Below are positions 20,515 to 31,312 of a stretch of 64,000 bases of DNA, in pieces. The stretch is from Branchiostoma floridae (Eukaryota > Chordata > Leptocardii > Amphioxiformes > Branchiostomatidae). Position 1 is the first letter of the stretch. Every line of letters begins with the position of its first letter. Under the pieces are notes generated by a model, which made no database searches, had not been told where the DNA came from, and was given only the letters and a program-made list of their open reading frames with translations. The position numbers and the translations under genes were made by a program. The DNA lies in assembly GCF_000003815.2 (NCBI RefSeq), contig NC_049989.1, positions 19,477,165 to 19,541,164 of the forward strand, read 5' to 3'.

Positions 20515-21540
20515 TTAGTCAGCTTGGATATGATAGCATTTTCTCTTGCACAAACAACAGCACAGCATTATAATGGTAAGACAGCTGGTCGTCCCTGCCG
20601 GGACGCTGAGTAGAATGTTTTGTGGAGCGATTCCTTTTGCCGTTGTTGAGTTAGAACTTGGTCCGTCGGTGAGATTCCAAGCATTGGTGACAGCTCCCTT
20701 GCTATGTTCGGTTGGTTTGGGCATGGCGTCACAACGAGCAGTTCCGTTCAAGACGCTTTTCACCATAACCTGTGACTGGCTAGTGACTTGACTCGCACCC
20801 ACAACCGTGGGAACCGCGGTTGCTTCTGTGGTCGGCTGGTACGGCCTACAACCCGTGAGCTTGTTAGACACGTCCGACAGAGACAGCCCTTCCAGTCGAC
20901 TTGGATTTTTGCAGACAAGTCCGCTCACAAATCGCAGGTTGCTCTCGAGAAAGCAGGCTGAGCAAGACTTACAACAGTTTCCATCCCTTCCCTGGCAGGC
21001 TTGTAAACACGCCACCTTGTCAATAAGCCAAGAGAGGGCGCAGTCACAATAAAAGGGGTTCCCGGTGATAACAGCCGTGGTCACCTGGGGCCATCCCAGT
21101 TCGTACTGAGTGAGCGACGCAAGTCTGTTGAAACTTAGGTCCACCCATTTCAGCTTCGGCAGATGCTCAATGACGATGTCAAGCTGCAAGTACGGTAGTC
21201 GGTTTCTGTTCAGAAATAAGTAATTCAAAGCTGGCAAGGCGCGTAAAGACACCCAGGAAAACCACTCAATCTTGTTCTCACCCAGGTCCAGGTAATGCAG
21301 TCGCGGTAGTTCCGGCAGGTGGGAAACGTTCCTGATGCTATTGGATCTGGCAGTAAATTTCCCAGCGTTGGGCGGTATGCCAGCAGGGATCGTAGTAAGG
21401 TCCAGTGAACTACAATAGACCTTTAACGTCTGCAAGTGCGGATTCTGTTGTACCTCACATTTAGGTGGCAGACAAGAACAAGCCGACCACATAGAGCCCA
21501 AAGTGACGAGCTGCAACAGTACACTTACTTTCATGATCAT
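20515..21540 (-). CDS. leucine-rich-repeat type I membrane protein, single coding exon (341 aa)
   Basis: The frame is open from ATG (MIMKVSVLL) to TAA with no intron. Residues 1-24 are a hydrophobic signal peptide. A cysteine-bearing LRRNT cap follows (CSCLPPKCEV...LKVYC), then about five LRRs at 60-155 with LxxLxLxxNxL spacing (LHYLDLGENKI, LNYLFLNRNRL, LKWVDLSFNRL). An LRRCT cap begins NPFYCDCALSWL at about 160 and is unusually Cys-rich (CQGRDGNCCKSCSACF). A Ser/Thr-rich stalk with NGT, NLT and NST sites leads to a membrane segment at about 310-332 and a ten-residue basic tail (KRKCYHIQAD). This predicts a surface receptor or adhesion protein. The architecture fits the many lineage-expanded LRR receptors of amphioxus and resembles lamprey-VLR-like and GP1b-like proteins; no orthologue is assigned. 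The second ATG (MKVSV) is an equally possible start. Confidence 0.85.
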   Translation of the reverse strand: MIMKVSVLLQLVTLGSMWSACSCLPPKCEVQQNPHLQTLKVYCSSLDLTTIPAGIPPNAGKFTARSNSIRNVSHLPELPRLHYLDLGENKIEWFSWVSLRALPALNYLFLNRNRLPYLQLDIVIEHLPKLKWVDLSFNRLASLTQYELGWPQVTTAVITGNPFYCDCALSWLIDKVACLQACQGRDGNCCKSCSACFLESNLRFVSGLVCKNPSRLEGLSLSDVSNKLTGCRPYQPTTEATAVPTVVGASQVTSQSQVMVKSVLNGTARCDAMPKPTEHSKGAVTNAWNLTDGPSSNSTTAKGIAPQNILLSVPAGTTSCLTIIMLCCCLCKRKCYHIQAD

Positions 21541-22864
21541 ATATAACAGTCACGTGTTGTTATCCGCGTCTGTTGGACAGCAATGGAATCATATGCAGAT
21601 GCTTTCGATGACTTTGTTCACATAAATACTTTGATATATGTCCAAATTTCCCTGTTAGTGTGTTCGCATCGTCCGCTTGTAACAGCAGACCAACTATTAT
21701 GCCACAGTGAAATTGAAGGGTCATATCTTTACACAACTCTGCATTTATGCATACAAGTGCCCGTACAGCCAGGCATATGTACCGCAGTCTTTTGGTGCCA
21801 GGCACGAGCACATGGAACTTAATTGCACGACAATTGTACATGCATACAATGCATGGGAACAACTATTACACAAAGTACAAAATAGAGGTATAGGATAAAG
21901 CTTAGCAACCTATTTAAGTTACATAACAATAAGGGCTAACATAATACGTTAACATATAACCAAGGTCCACACAATATACAATGTTATACATTAGAATAGA
22001 CGATGTCATTGACTAGCCACTTTTTTTAGAAATTGCCAATCTTGATGTGTCTGTGAACGTCGTGTTTTACAGATGAGTTTTCTGAGGAAACAACGTGATG
22101 GTGTCTGCTGACGTCTGCTATGTACAGGCAAGTTTCAGGCACACATTTACTTGAAGTCACTTTCATAGGGTACAAAAGCCACGTATAACGTAACGGTGGC
22201 GCTGAGTAGAATTTCGAATCTATTTGGGATTAATTTTCGCCGTTGCTGATTCACCCCTTGATAGGCTTGCAGCGCATTGAAGCCAAGTCCTTGCAACGTC
22301 CAGTTGGTTATAGTCTAGGGGTGGATACAGGTACAGAAAATTCAAGTACAGGCACGGTTCAGGTCCTGGTGTGGACCAGGACCAGGACCAGGTCTGGACC
22401 TGAACCTGAACCTAATAGTCTGTGAAAACTTGTGAATAGGCGATGCTCAAAACAACGGTTCATTTAATCTATTTGACGGTGTATCCAACCCTCCCTGACC
22501 TTTTAAAATCCTATCTTCATGTACAAGACTAATGTATGCCTTAACTCAGATCAAGTTTGACTGTAGAAATTTGGTAATGATGACTACCAACTCTCCTCCA
22601 CTTCGCTCTTGTTATTTTTGGGGTCGGTAACCCCAAAAACACGTGCCCGAACGCCTACCGGTACCAAGTCCTATTATGGTCTAACGTTAATGTCACAGTT
22701 CACGCCTCCACCTCCAGACCAATCTAGGTAGATAACTGTAAACATGACGTTTTACAGATGAGTTCTCTGATTACCTGACTAGTGACGTTTTATATTTGTT
22801 CCGTTACCAGTCTACAGATGAAACGGCCGTTTCAAAAGGGGCGGAGAAGGGGGTGGCTTTTGAG

Positions 22865-23031
22865 TAGCCTCTACCAGTTCGCTGGAAAATACTAGAAATT
22901 GGCCCCAAAAGACAGAAAACACACCAGGGAGTTAGATGGCAGAAGAGTACAGTTTGCGACCTAAGACCAGGCCAACACTCCTTAGCCATAGTCCCCTATT
23001 AGGTCTCCTACTAGGTCTGGTAGAGACTAGC
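22865..23031. mobile_element. MITE family B copy
   Basis: CTCTACCAGTTCGCTGGAAAATACTAG at the left end and GGTCTGGTAGAGACTAG at the right end are family B termini in inverse orientation. The interior is diverged. Confidence 0.5.
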
Positions 23032-23683
23032 TTTTGAGGCCTACGCCAACTTTCATGTCGAATAACGCATGAACGGATTATGCTAGAGCCACCTTTTTTA
23101 TTCAATAAGGTAACATGAAAAATACAAATAAAAGTAAAAAGACGCCAAAAAGTTGGCTGAAAACGTTTTCTAATTGATATTTAAGTCTGCCAATATGAAT
23201 GGGAGTTGAGAAAATGGAAATCAAGTTCGATAACAGATCCCCTACAGACATTCTTATGAACTGCAGCGGGACTTTTGATATCTCGTGTTCTGGGCAGGCT
23301 GTGGTTGTGATTTTACAGTCACGGTTATAGTTATTGCTGTGCAATTAAGTAATATAATGCAGCATCAATTCATACTCACGTATATTCTATATATCATATT
23401 GATACTGTTATTTCAATTGATTGTTTCTTAAGGATTTATTTGTACATGCCTCTCCTGGTGAATGCATCTTATTCTCAAATCCGTTAATCTATTTCCCCGG
23501 AAGCCTGCTTGTCAATACTAATATGTTTGTTCATATGTTGTTTTAAATAGTGTTTTAGTGCAGCATCATAGTTACACTGATCGTTAGGGAAGCCGTAGAA
23601 GCAGTGGAACAAAACTAAGGTACATTTCTGCATTCAGGAATATGAGCTTGATGGGATGTCTTGATGCAGGCTGTATACTACAC

Positions 23684-23975
23684 TCCGTCGCAGTCTTCGA
23701 ACGGGGCTGGCTTTATTGGTGATAATGGTGGGGTGGGGGGGGGGGGGGGGTCGCGATTTTTAACGTGGGCTTGGTTCTCTTGTGCCAGGAAAGGGAGTTT
23801 GCCGTGATAGTGATTTTTCGGGACGGGGCAGAATCGCTATCATGGCAAACTACCTTGCACAGCAAACTCCCTTCCTCGGCAAACTCCCTTTCCCGGCACA
23901 AGAGAACCCAGCCACATTGAAAACCACCATTACTAACAATAAAACCAGCCCCGTTCGAAGACTGCAACGGAGTCT
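23684..23975. mobile_element. MITE-like inverted-repeat element containing a poly-G run
   Basis: ACTCCGTCGCAGTCTTCGAA + CGGGGCTGG at the left is mirrored by CCAGCCCCGTTCGAAGACTG + CAACGGAGT at the right. Inner arms also pair (GGTTCTCTTGTGCC with GGCACAAGAGAACC; AGGGAGTTTGCC with GGCAAACTCCCT). A run of about 15 G sits near 23736. Confidence 0.75.
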
Positions 23976-25179
23976 AAGACTGGTTTATGTCCGAGAAGAA
24001 AAGAGCAACATGGATTGAAAGCTTGTTTGAACCACATTTCTATTCGGCAAAACCTTTCACAGAGGAATGTATTGCAATTATTCATATAATTCCATTAACG
24101 GACACATCTATATAATCATGATATTGTTATCATGAAACATTAGAGTAGGAGAAGTACCGTTTTCTATTACTCTCCTTACCTCACCTCACCGGTCCCATAG
24201 CCTCACCGGCCGTAGGGGCAGCACATCCATCAACATAAGTTTTCTATTACAGTGATAGAAAAATCCACAACAAAGACTAGAAATCCATTTGACCACCGAA
24301 GACAATTTTCGTGTTACGACATTCTAGTATTCATCCACTATAGCAGATAAACAACATCAAATCTAAAAATAAGTAGTAATAGTGAAAAGGTTTAGTTAAA
24401 AACACTACTGTTTTTAATTCATTAATTCAATGCTACAGAGGTTTCTCTTCCACAGTACTAGTGCCTACTGCTAAATTGGCTACCGCTAATAGTTTGCGCT
24501 ATTTAAAACTAAGACTAGTTTGGACTGACTTAAAGCAAGAAGTATTTAATGAAAGAAAATTACTTATTGAACGCACTTCAAATATTAGGACGCTGGATTA
24601 ATCAAGACCGTTTTCAGATTATCTAATTTTCTACGGGTAGGTGGGTACCCAATAGCCGGGTGTACAGAAAGTGCGAAATGAAAGGAAATGGAACGGAATA
24701 TGAAGAGCAACAGTCTCCACTCGCATGTAGATAGCTTCTCTGCAGAGGGAAAACACCTGACAACTAGAGGTTATTGGTTTAAGCTAGCTGTGCCGCTGGC
24801 CAAATCTACAGTCTCACCATCGGAAGCAGTATTACCAGAGCCAGTGAACAGCTTTAAAGCACGGTTGCGTTTGTGCTGGGTGAAGAAAAAGTGCTGTGAG
24901 TGACAAGAGGGTGACAACACATGCTGTCAAGACTGATTCACCTTGGAATCATCATCATCGATAAAGATTCACATTTTTTTCACTATGGCCAAAATGATGG
25001 ATTCTCCTGTCGATGTCGATGGATGAGTAGGCAAGCAGCCAGTCACTTGCCAATGTGGCTAAACTAAACTAATTAACCAACACTGAAATTGATTGGGGCC
25101 CGGGATGATTTCAGTGTTGGTAAGTTAAAATTTAGTTTATCCATAATGTTATGTTCTATGTATAATTTCGTGCTAAACT

Positions 25180-28100
25180 TCACATTTTCATCCTGACGAA
25201 CATCTTGTCGAGGAGAGAGGGGAAGATGGCGCCGATGGTGACCACGGTCCAGCAGAAGGATGCTGGGTAATAGATCTCTCGCGCTCGGGTCGCCCCGCCG
25301 CGGATGATGGCCCGAGCCGTCTGGTCAATGGGCGTGGCTCTCTTCAGTCTCTTCCGTCCTTTCTCCGTTTTCTGGAAGACATGAAAATACTAATCTCCAA
25401 GCAGATCTTTCAGTAACATAAGATCAAAACCTGTCAGAGGAGTGAAGCCGGTCTAGGAGTAAGTATGCTATCGGTGCCCGTTTGACTCCCCTAGGCCGGC
25501 TATACTCCTTTGTCAGATTTGACACTATCCGTGGCACCGTAGGATCTGCTTGGAGATTAGAAAATACTAGTATGCCACGGTTTAAACTCATGAAAATTGT
25601 GATGTATTTTGGGTTACATGTTCAAAATCAAAAGCCCCTGAGACATAAACAAATCACATCTGGACATGTACATGGCGGTACCAAGTATGGCCTCGATACT
25701 GAGGCACAGTTTGGGGCCTATGGCGATTTCTATGGTTAAGGCCACAAGGTGTGGCTAATCGTTTGAGCGATTTTCACGCAATGTTACAGGGGTATTAGGA
25801 CGGGACGTTATGAAAGTACAATGAACCTGTAAATACTGCACATGCCATGGGTTCTCCTCTGTCACAACCAGAGGGAGAATAGCTCTTTAGTGAGCCAAAC
25901 TGGATCGAAATTCCTTTCCTTAAAGTTTCCTTTCATTTCCTTACCAGAGAAAAATTAATGATATTCAGCATGCTAATGTTCCATCATCATAATTCATTGC
26001 ATTTCTGCCATTTTTCTACCATAGCATATTTCTGTTGCGACATTATCGTACCTGCAGTCTCTCAATGACCGCCGGTGTCTTGGTGAAGCCCATGATGGCC
26101 AGAGTGACGGAGACGTCGTGCCCGGCTCTCAGTAACTCCAGACGGAGGCAGCTGAAGAACCCGTCCACACCGAACTTCAGAGCCGCCTCCCAGTGCATGT
26201 TGGGCACCGGGACCTTTCCTGTAGGTGGAGTTCATCCGTCAATAGTTACATCCGATTGGTATATGTCACTGAATAACAACATTTTTAGCACAGAACATTC
26301 TCCTACGTAGAGGGACAACCGTCGTTATATGCTCCTACTGGCTGGTCAAGTCAATGAGTTTCTACGACAGATTCATCCCTGCTGTAGGAGAATGACATAA
26401 CATAGAACCAACGTTTCGGTGACCGTCTGTCACCTTCCCAAAGGCAAGTCTGTCTGGTTCAGATTGCACTGCAACATAGGTGTCGCTGCTTACAGATATA
26501 GATGCGGACCCAAACGTTAAGTATTTACATATATAGTCATAGATAGTTAATGTGGTGTTTACATTGGATTGGTTTCACTTTTTACTTCACAGAGAATACA
26601 ATTTGCGGCGTCGTGTGTGGCGTAACTGGTAGTGTTGGGTTCCGAACCTAGAGTCCCAAGTTCGATACCCGCCGCGCCGTGCCCCCGACGTTGTGCCCTT
26701 GGGAAAGGCACTTAACACGACCTTCCTCACTTCGCCTAGGTATAAAAATGGGTACCTGATCATGACTTCGGTCGGGGAGGTACTTTGACCTTCTGTCTGT
26801 ACTTTTATGTGGCAATGTTAAATTAAGTTACTAAACTTGAGTGCACTACCACATTGTCCTTGTCTGTCAGAAAACGAATATAGAATATAATTAGCACCGT
26901 TTTTGTTTACAATAACAAGTTTTTATACCTTTAAAAAATCTGTACTAAATAAATGGACTAAATCATCAAGTCTTACCTACAGGTCCCGTCACGACCACGA
27001 TACTCCCCTTGCTCTCCTTCAGAAGAGGCAGGGCCAGCGTCGCCAGCCGGACGTAACCAATGAAGTTGATCTTCATGACGTCTTCCAAGAATTCCATGTT
27101 GGGATCCTCGTCCCAAGACTTCTCCGCGAAATCTTCGTGGATGCTCTTGACGTTCGACCCTCCGTGGTTCAGGATCAGGTAGTCAAGACGCCCTGAAATC
27201 GAAAAGTTCTTCAATTGGTTACCAAGTGTCATTTTTTTTCTTTTCAGGAAGTATTACAGGTTCGCGATGGCGAAACCTGTTTTGAATCCGTCGGCATTGC
27301 TAATCTCCAAGCAGATCCGACAGTAGCATAAGATAGTATTCAAAAGCTGCCAGAGGAGTGAAGCCGGCCTAGGAGTGTGTTTGGCTACCGGTGTTGATAG
27401 CCTTTCTTCAAGCCGACTGAGGGCAGATTCCCAGTGGCTGATGACTCCCTTTGACCAGCTGTACTCCATAGCCAGCTTTGATACTATCTTATGCCACTGG
27501 TAAATCTGCCTGAAGATTAGGCAATAGGCATTGTCAGGTACCGCTATTTTGGGATTCAGCTGTTACTCGTTTCTGGTGCCATCTTGATTACAGTCTTTGG
27601 GGAATCTTTGGGTCAGTCGCCCTAGTTCCAAGAATGCAGCACCATCATGGATAACTAGTCTGAAATGCAACTGTCAGTAACTGTTTAGGTACTGACTGTC
27701 CTATTCCAATACTGATAGTATTTGCTACCGGCATCCATCCACAGCCAAGCTGCTGACTTTCACAGACACTTCGCCATAGCAGAACAGAAAAGATTACCTT
27801 CTGGCGAATGTAAAAACAACAGTTTTCTTATCGAATTTCTCCTTGGCTGTTTGAATGGTTCTCTCACAGTCCTCCGCCTTCCCCATGTCCCCGGCCACGT
27901 AGTGCGCCTCCTGAGCACCAAGGGACTTTGCCTTCGCTACAACCTGGGGAATCATTATCCTGATAAAACTTTGTACTTTTACAGAAAAAAAACATTTGAT
28001 CATAAAGACTATCCCTATTCTACACAACGACAGGTGTCACCATCTTGGGATTCTGCCACCTTTCTGTCGCTATCTTCTCTCAGGTATAGATGTAGCCTAG

Positions 28101-30436
28101 ATTGTTCAAGGTCTGCAGTACAATATGATTTGCTGCAGTACTTGAAGAATAGCTTCCTGATATGAATGGCACTTAATGTAAATTGTCATGCCTACAGATT
28201 ATGTCACCCACTTTGCAAGTTGATACACCTACTTATTCTACAAATCATGAACTCCATTGCTGGGAAAGCTGTCTTTATCGTGATTAATACTTGTACATGT
28301 CGCGCATGCGTGTTCACCTCCTTCAGCCTGTTCTCCCTCCTGGCTGTGATGAGGATCTTTGCTCCCAGCCGGGCGTACTGGTACGCCACCTCTTCGCCGA
28401 TACCGGTACTGCAGCCCGTGATGACGACTGTGGCTCCTCGCAATTTCTCTGCAAAGACGATGAAAGTTGTCCTCACTACTTGCTATCATATGACTCTATG
28501 TTTGATACATGTACAGCTAAACACTACTAGTAGTTACCGACCATGACCTTACGATACTTTTTGCATTTTGCCGCCTTAGCGGCAAAATGCCCTGAGACCA
28601 GAATAGTCGCCGTTGTGATGAACGGACCTGTTCAATCCATGCCAAACATTTCTATACCTGTTAAAACAGTGATTTTTTCATCATGTTCGCACTGGCGCAG
28701 TGGTTAAAGTTTACGCATTCTAAACCAATGCACCCGGTTCGAATCCGGGGAGATAGATTTTTTTTTTCTTTTTTACACCATTAAAATACTAATTTTTACA
28801 TCCATTTGGCCACACCAATTTATTTCTTTGGTTAACGGATTCGCCGCTTCGTTTTTTTGCCGAATAGAAATAAAAATTAAAAAAAACAACTTAAAAATGC
28901 CCCGCAACAGAGCTCACTCAAAAACAGGCAGTGTAGTGAAATTTGCTGCAGTTCACGCAAATCTTAACAGGTGGCGTCTAGATCTAGATTCAGGCACATG
29001 CATATGTGAATCTCTCCATGCGCCAATATCAGGTTTAGTTACTCTGTTCTATTTATATGACATTCTAATAACTAGAAAAAAACGTTCACGCACGCAAACA
29101 TTGGCAAAATGCCAGCTTTTTTAAAAGCACTTGTTTTAATTCATAATACAGCTGTGATCTTTGATTCAAAGCACCAAAAATGTAAGGTTTACCTAAACAA
29201 ATGATGACAAAAACCATGAAGCGACTGACAGCGGACTGAATTTGCGTTGTCCTAGCCTAAGATTTTGAATGTTTGTCTTTTCTTTTCTTAATTACATCCC
29301 TACCTTAAGTCCATACCTTAACATGTCCTAGTTATCAGAAGGCATATCCCGCATATATGTCAAGACTAGAGTGACTAGATGCATGACGAAGAAGTAGAAA
29401 CTTACCAGGATCAAAGTCATCCCTGGTCCAGTAGAAACCGAGTCCCACCGCTGCCAAGCCTGCTGGAAGACTGGCCAAAGCTAAATGACAAACGGTAAAG
29501 GTTTAGCACCGGTCAGTGGGAACATGGGGTGACTTCGAAGGGAATGCTTGCAGGAAGTAGAGTTCAGAAATTGATTACGCAGGTATGACAGGACGTTTGG
29601 ACTCTCAACCATTGCAACCAACTTCTGTTAGATAAATTATAAAACTGATACTAACAGTTACTTAATTTATATCCATATGAAATAAAACTATCCGCTATAA
29701 AATGGGGCATTCCACCTACGCTATTAGCACGTGTTATCAGAGGGAGCACCCCGTCAATGATTCACTTTATGTTAGTTCACAAATTATGTAAGCCCGTATG
29801 TATGTAACACCTAATTTGAACAAGAGTGTACGACTTCGCTTTGAGTTGACAGAACGCGCAATGAATTTCAAAGACAGAGGACTTTTCTTCGCCTATGTTT
29901 TTTTCTTGCTTTTAAGCCATACTTTTTACATATTACAAGGTGTACACATAACTGGGCACTCCGTGAACGCCGTCTACGGGAAATGGGGTCCGACTTACAG
30001 GTTAAATATAAACAGGGCAAATATAACGTTGCGTCCGCACGTGTGAAATGCAGGTCAGGTCTAAAGCTTAGCCCTTGTTCCCAAGCGTCATAACTTGGCA
30101 TTCTGTTATATACTGAGATGTATCGTTGTCTCTGTGAATGGCCAAGTTTGTCCTCACCGTGATTTGTTCAAAAATCAATATTAATTTTTAGGGCTTGGGT
30201 CATCAAAAAAGGGGCAGTTGCATATCCATCATCACGTGTACAGGTCACAGCAAAAATATCAAAGTAGGGCATAAAGTACGCAGTCTTGAACTATATGACG
30301 TACTACATTAGATTAAGACAATTTTGGTGAGCTAATGGTACTGTAATCTATGATGAATTTTACCGTAGTTTCCGGAGACCCCGAGCCCCACTGCAGCCAC
30401 CACCGCCGCCAGACTGCCCCACACCAGCCTGGACAT
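25180..30436 (-). CDS. short-chain dehydrogenase of the 11-beta-HSD / HSD11B1L group; seven exons, catalytic residues substituted, one defective donor
   Basis: Exons in transcript order: 30436-30364, 29480-29406, 28448-28318, 27943-27832, 27192-26977, 26218-26052, 25371-25180; phases match throughout and give 321 aa (human HSD11B1L is about 315). An N-terminal membrane anchor (VWGSLAAVVAAVGLG, then LAAVGLGFYW) precedes the NADP-binding TGCSTGIG motif near residue 60. Next come HYVAGDM, LDYLILNHGG and INFIGY, and the C-terminus ends in another hydrophobic segment. ILNH and KFxxDGFFS are signatures of the 11-beta-HSD group, which interconverts steroid keto and hydroxyl groups at the ER. Where active members read VVVSS and YxxxK, this protein reads VVVTG and EAALK, so the catalytic Ser and Tyr are missing while the Lys remains. 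The donor expected after exon 4 reads ATAAGA instead of GTAAGA at 27831. It may be a pseudoenzyme, a decaying paralogue or a pseudogene. Confidence 0.8.
25391..25559. mobile_element. MITE family A copy
   Basis: TAATCTCCAAGCAGATC at the left and GATCTGCTTGGAGATTA at the right are near-perfect inverted termini. The interior shows AGAGGAGTGAAGCCGGTC opposite GCCGGCTATACTCCTT. It sits in the last intron of the dehydrogenase gene. Confidence 0.8.
26600..26830 (+). mobile_element. tRNA-derived SINE copy
   Basis: TGGCGTAACTGGTAGTG (A-box region) and AAGTTCGATACCC (B-box region) precede the same TTGTGCCCTTGGGAAAGGC core and CTTCCTCACTTCGCC block seen at 11209-11250. It lies in a dehydrogenase intron. 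Confidence 0.7.
27300..27519. mobile_element. MITE family A copy
   Basis: TAATCTCCAAGCAGATCCGA opens the copy and TAAATCTGCCTGAAGATTAG closes it. The AGATAGTATTCAAAAGCTG and AGCTTTGATACTATCTTATG blocks pair inside. It lies in a dehydrogenase intron, about 110 bp upstream of exon 5. Confidence 0.75.
28562..28591. repeat. short hairpin
   Basis: GCATTTTGCCGC, a five-base loop and GCGGCAAAATGC form a 12 bp perfect stem in a dehydrogenase intron. Confidence 0.6.
28685..28757 (+). mobile_element. tRNA-like sequence (SINE head or tRNA pseudogene)
   Basis: TGGCGCAGTGGTTAAAG fits an A box and CCGGTTCGAATCCGG is a perfect T arm. GCATT/AATGC forms an anticodon stem with loop CTAAACC. The acceptor-stem halves do not pair and a T-run follows, so a functional tRNA is unlikely. 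Confidence 0.55.
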
Positions 30437-31312
30437 GGTGAATGGTATGTACTGATCAACTGGACAGGAAAAGTACAAGCAGACATCAGAGCATGCGCAG
30501 ATATGGCACCGCGCGGTACGTCTTCTAATAGCACTAGATGAGAATTCTAATTGCCAGAAAACTAGGTTCCAGAAAGGTACGAATAGGTGACCCCATTTAA
30601 TGTCTTCAATTTTCAATTGCTGCCCTATGAGATCCAGTGGGAAAATGCATTAGACAGAATTACTGAGAAATTTACATACTAGTACAAGGATAAAACAAGA
30701 AATCCACAAAAACAAAGCAGAAAGATGTTAAAGAGGAATGAAAGCTTCGATTTGACGTGTTTATGACTGTGTTTTTTTTTTTTTTTACACATGCCCCAAA
30801 GATGGCTCCAGATCTTTGCCTTAATGATGTCCCTTCCCAGACACGTGCCACGTGGACAATTTCTAGTAGCGTCCGGGCCGGTAGTGATCATTTGACGACG
30901 GTAGGCCGGGAGTTGGACTTTGATCCCCATTCTCTTTTACTGGACAGATCTATCATTAGATAGGTGATGCGGTGCCTCCGCCTTGGTAAACAATGGCTGA
31001 GGTCGCTGGGGTTACACACGCCGCAAAAGCCATTGGCAGTGGTATGAAATTTCAAAACCAAGAGCATCAATATAAGGTTACTACAAATACTATGTTTGAT
31101 ATATTTTCATGTACAAACAGATAAACAAACAAACAAACCACTCAAAGTCGCAAGTTCTCTCCTTTGATGGCGTGAAAAAAACGCTAGGGGCTGTAGTACA
31201 GCTCTAAATCGCTTGGCGGCGCTGTAGCTCTACCTCACATCACCAGCATCATCACTATGGCGGGTCTTTACAAAATTTCGGAAGTTCCTGACTGAAGAAA
31301 ACTGATAAAAAC
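30437..31312. other. divergent intergenic region between the dehydrogenase and RAD1
   Basis: About 880 bp separate the two divergent start codons, so the region probably holds both promoters. I see no TATA box at a useful distance. It contains a T-run (30773-30786) and an (ACAA/CAAA)n tract near 31120. Confidence 0.4.

Larger units (their letters stand above)
21560..25150. other. gene-free interval with MITEs
   Basis: No convincing exon. The interval holds a family B element (22865-23031), an inverted-repeat element with a G run (23684-23975), a GGACCAGG-type short repeat (22330-22415) and a small hairpin at 25075-25122 (ACCAACACTGAAAT arms). Confidence 0.5.

Noticed and set aside
28685-28757. 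Functional tRNA gene
   Set aside because: The T arm and anticodon stem are good, but the acceptor-stem halves do not pair and the D arm is poor. It is treated as a SINE head or pseudogene.
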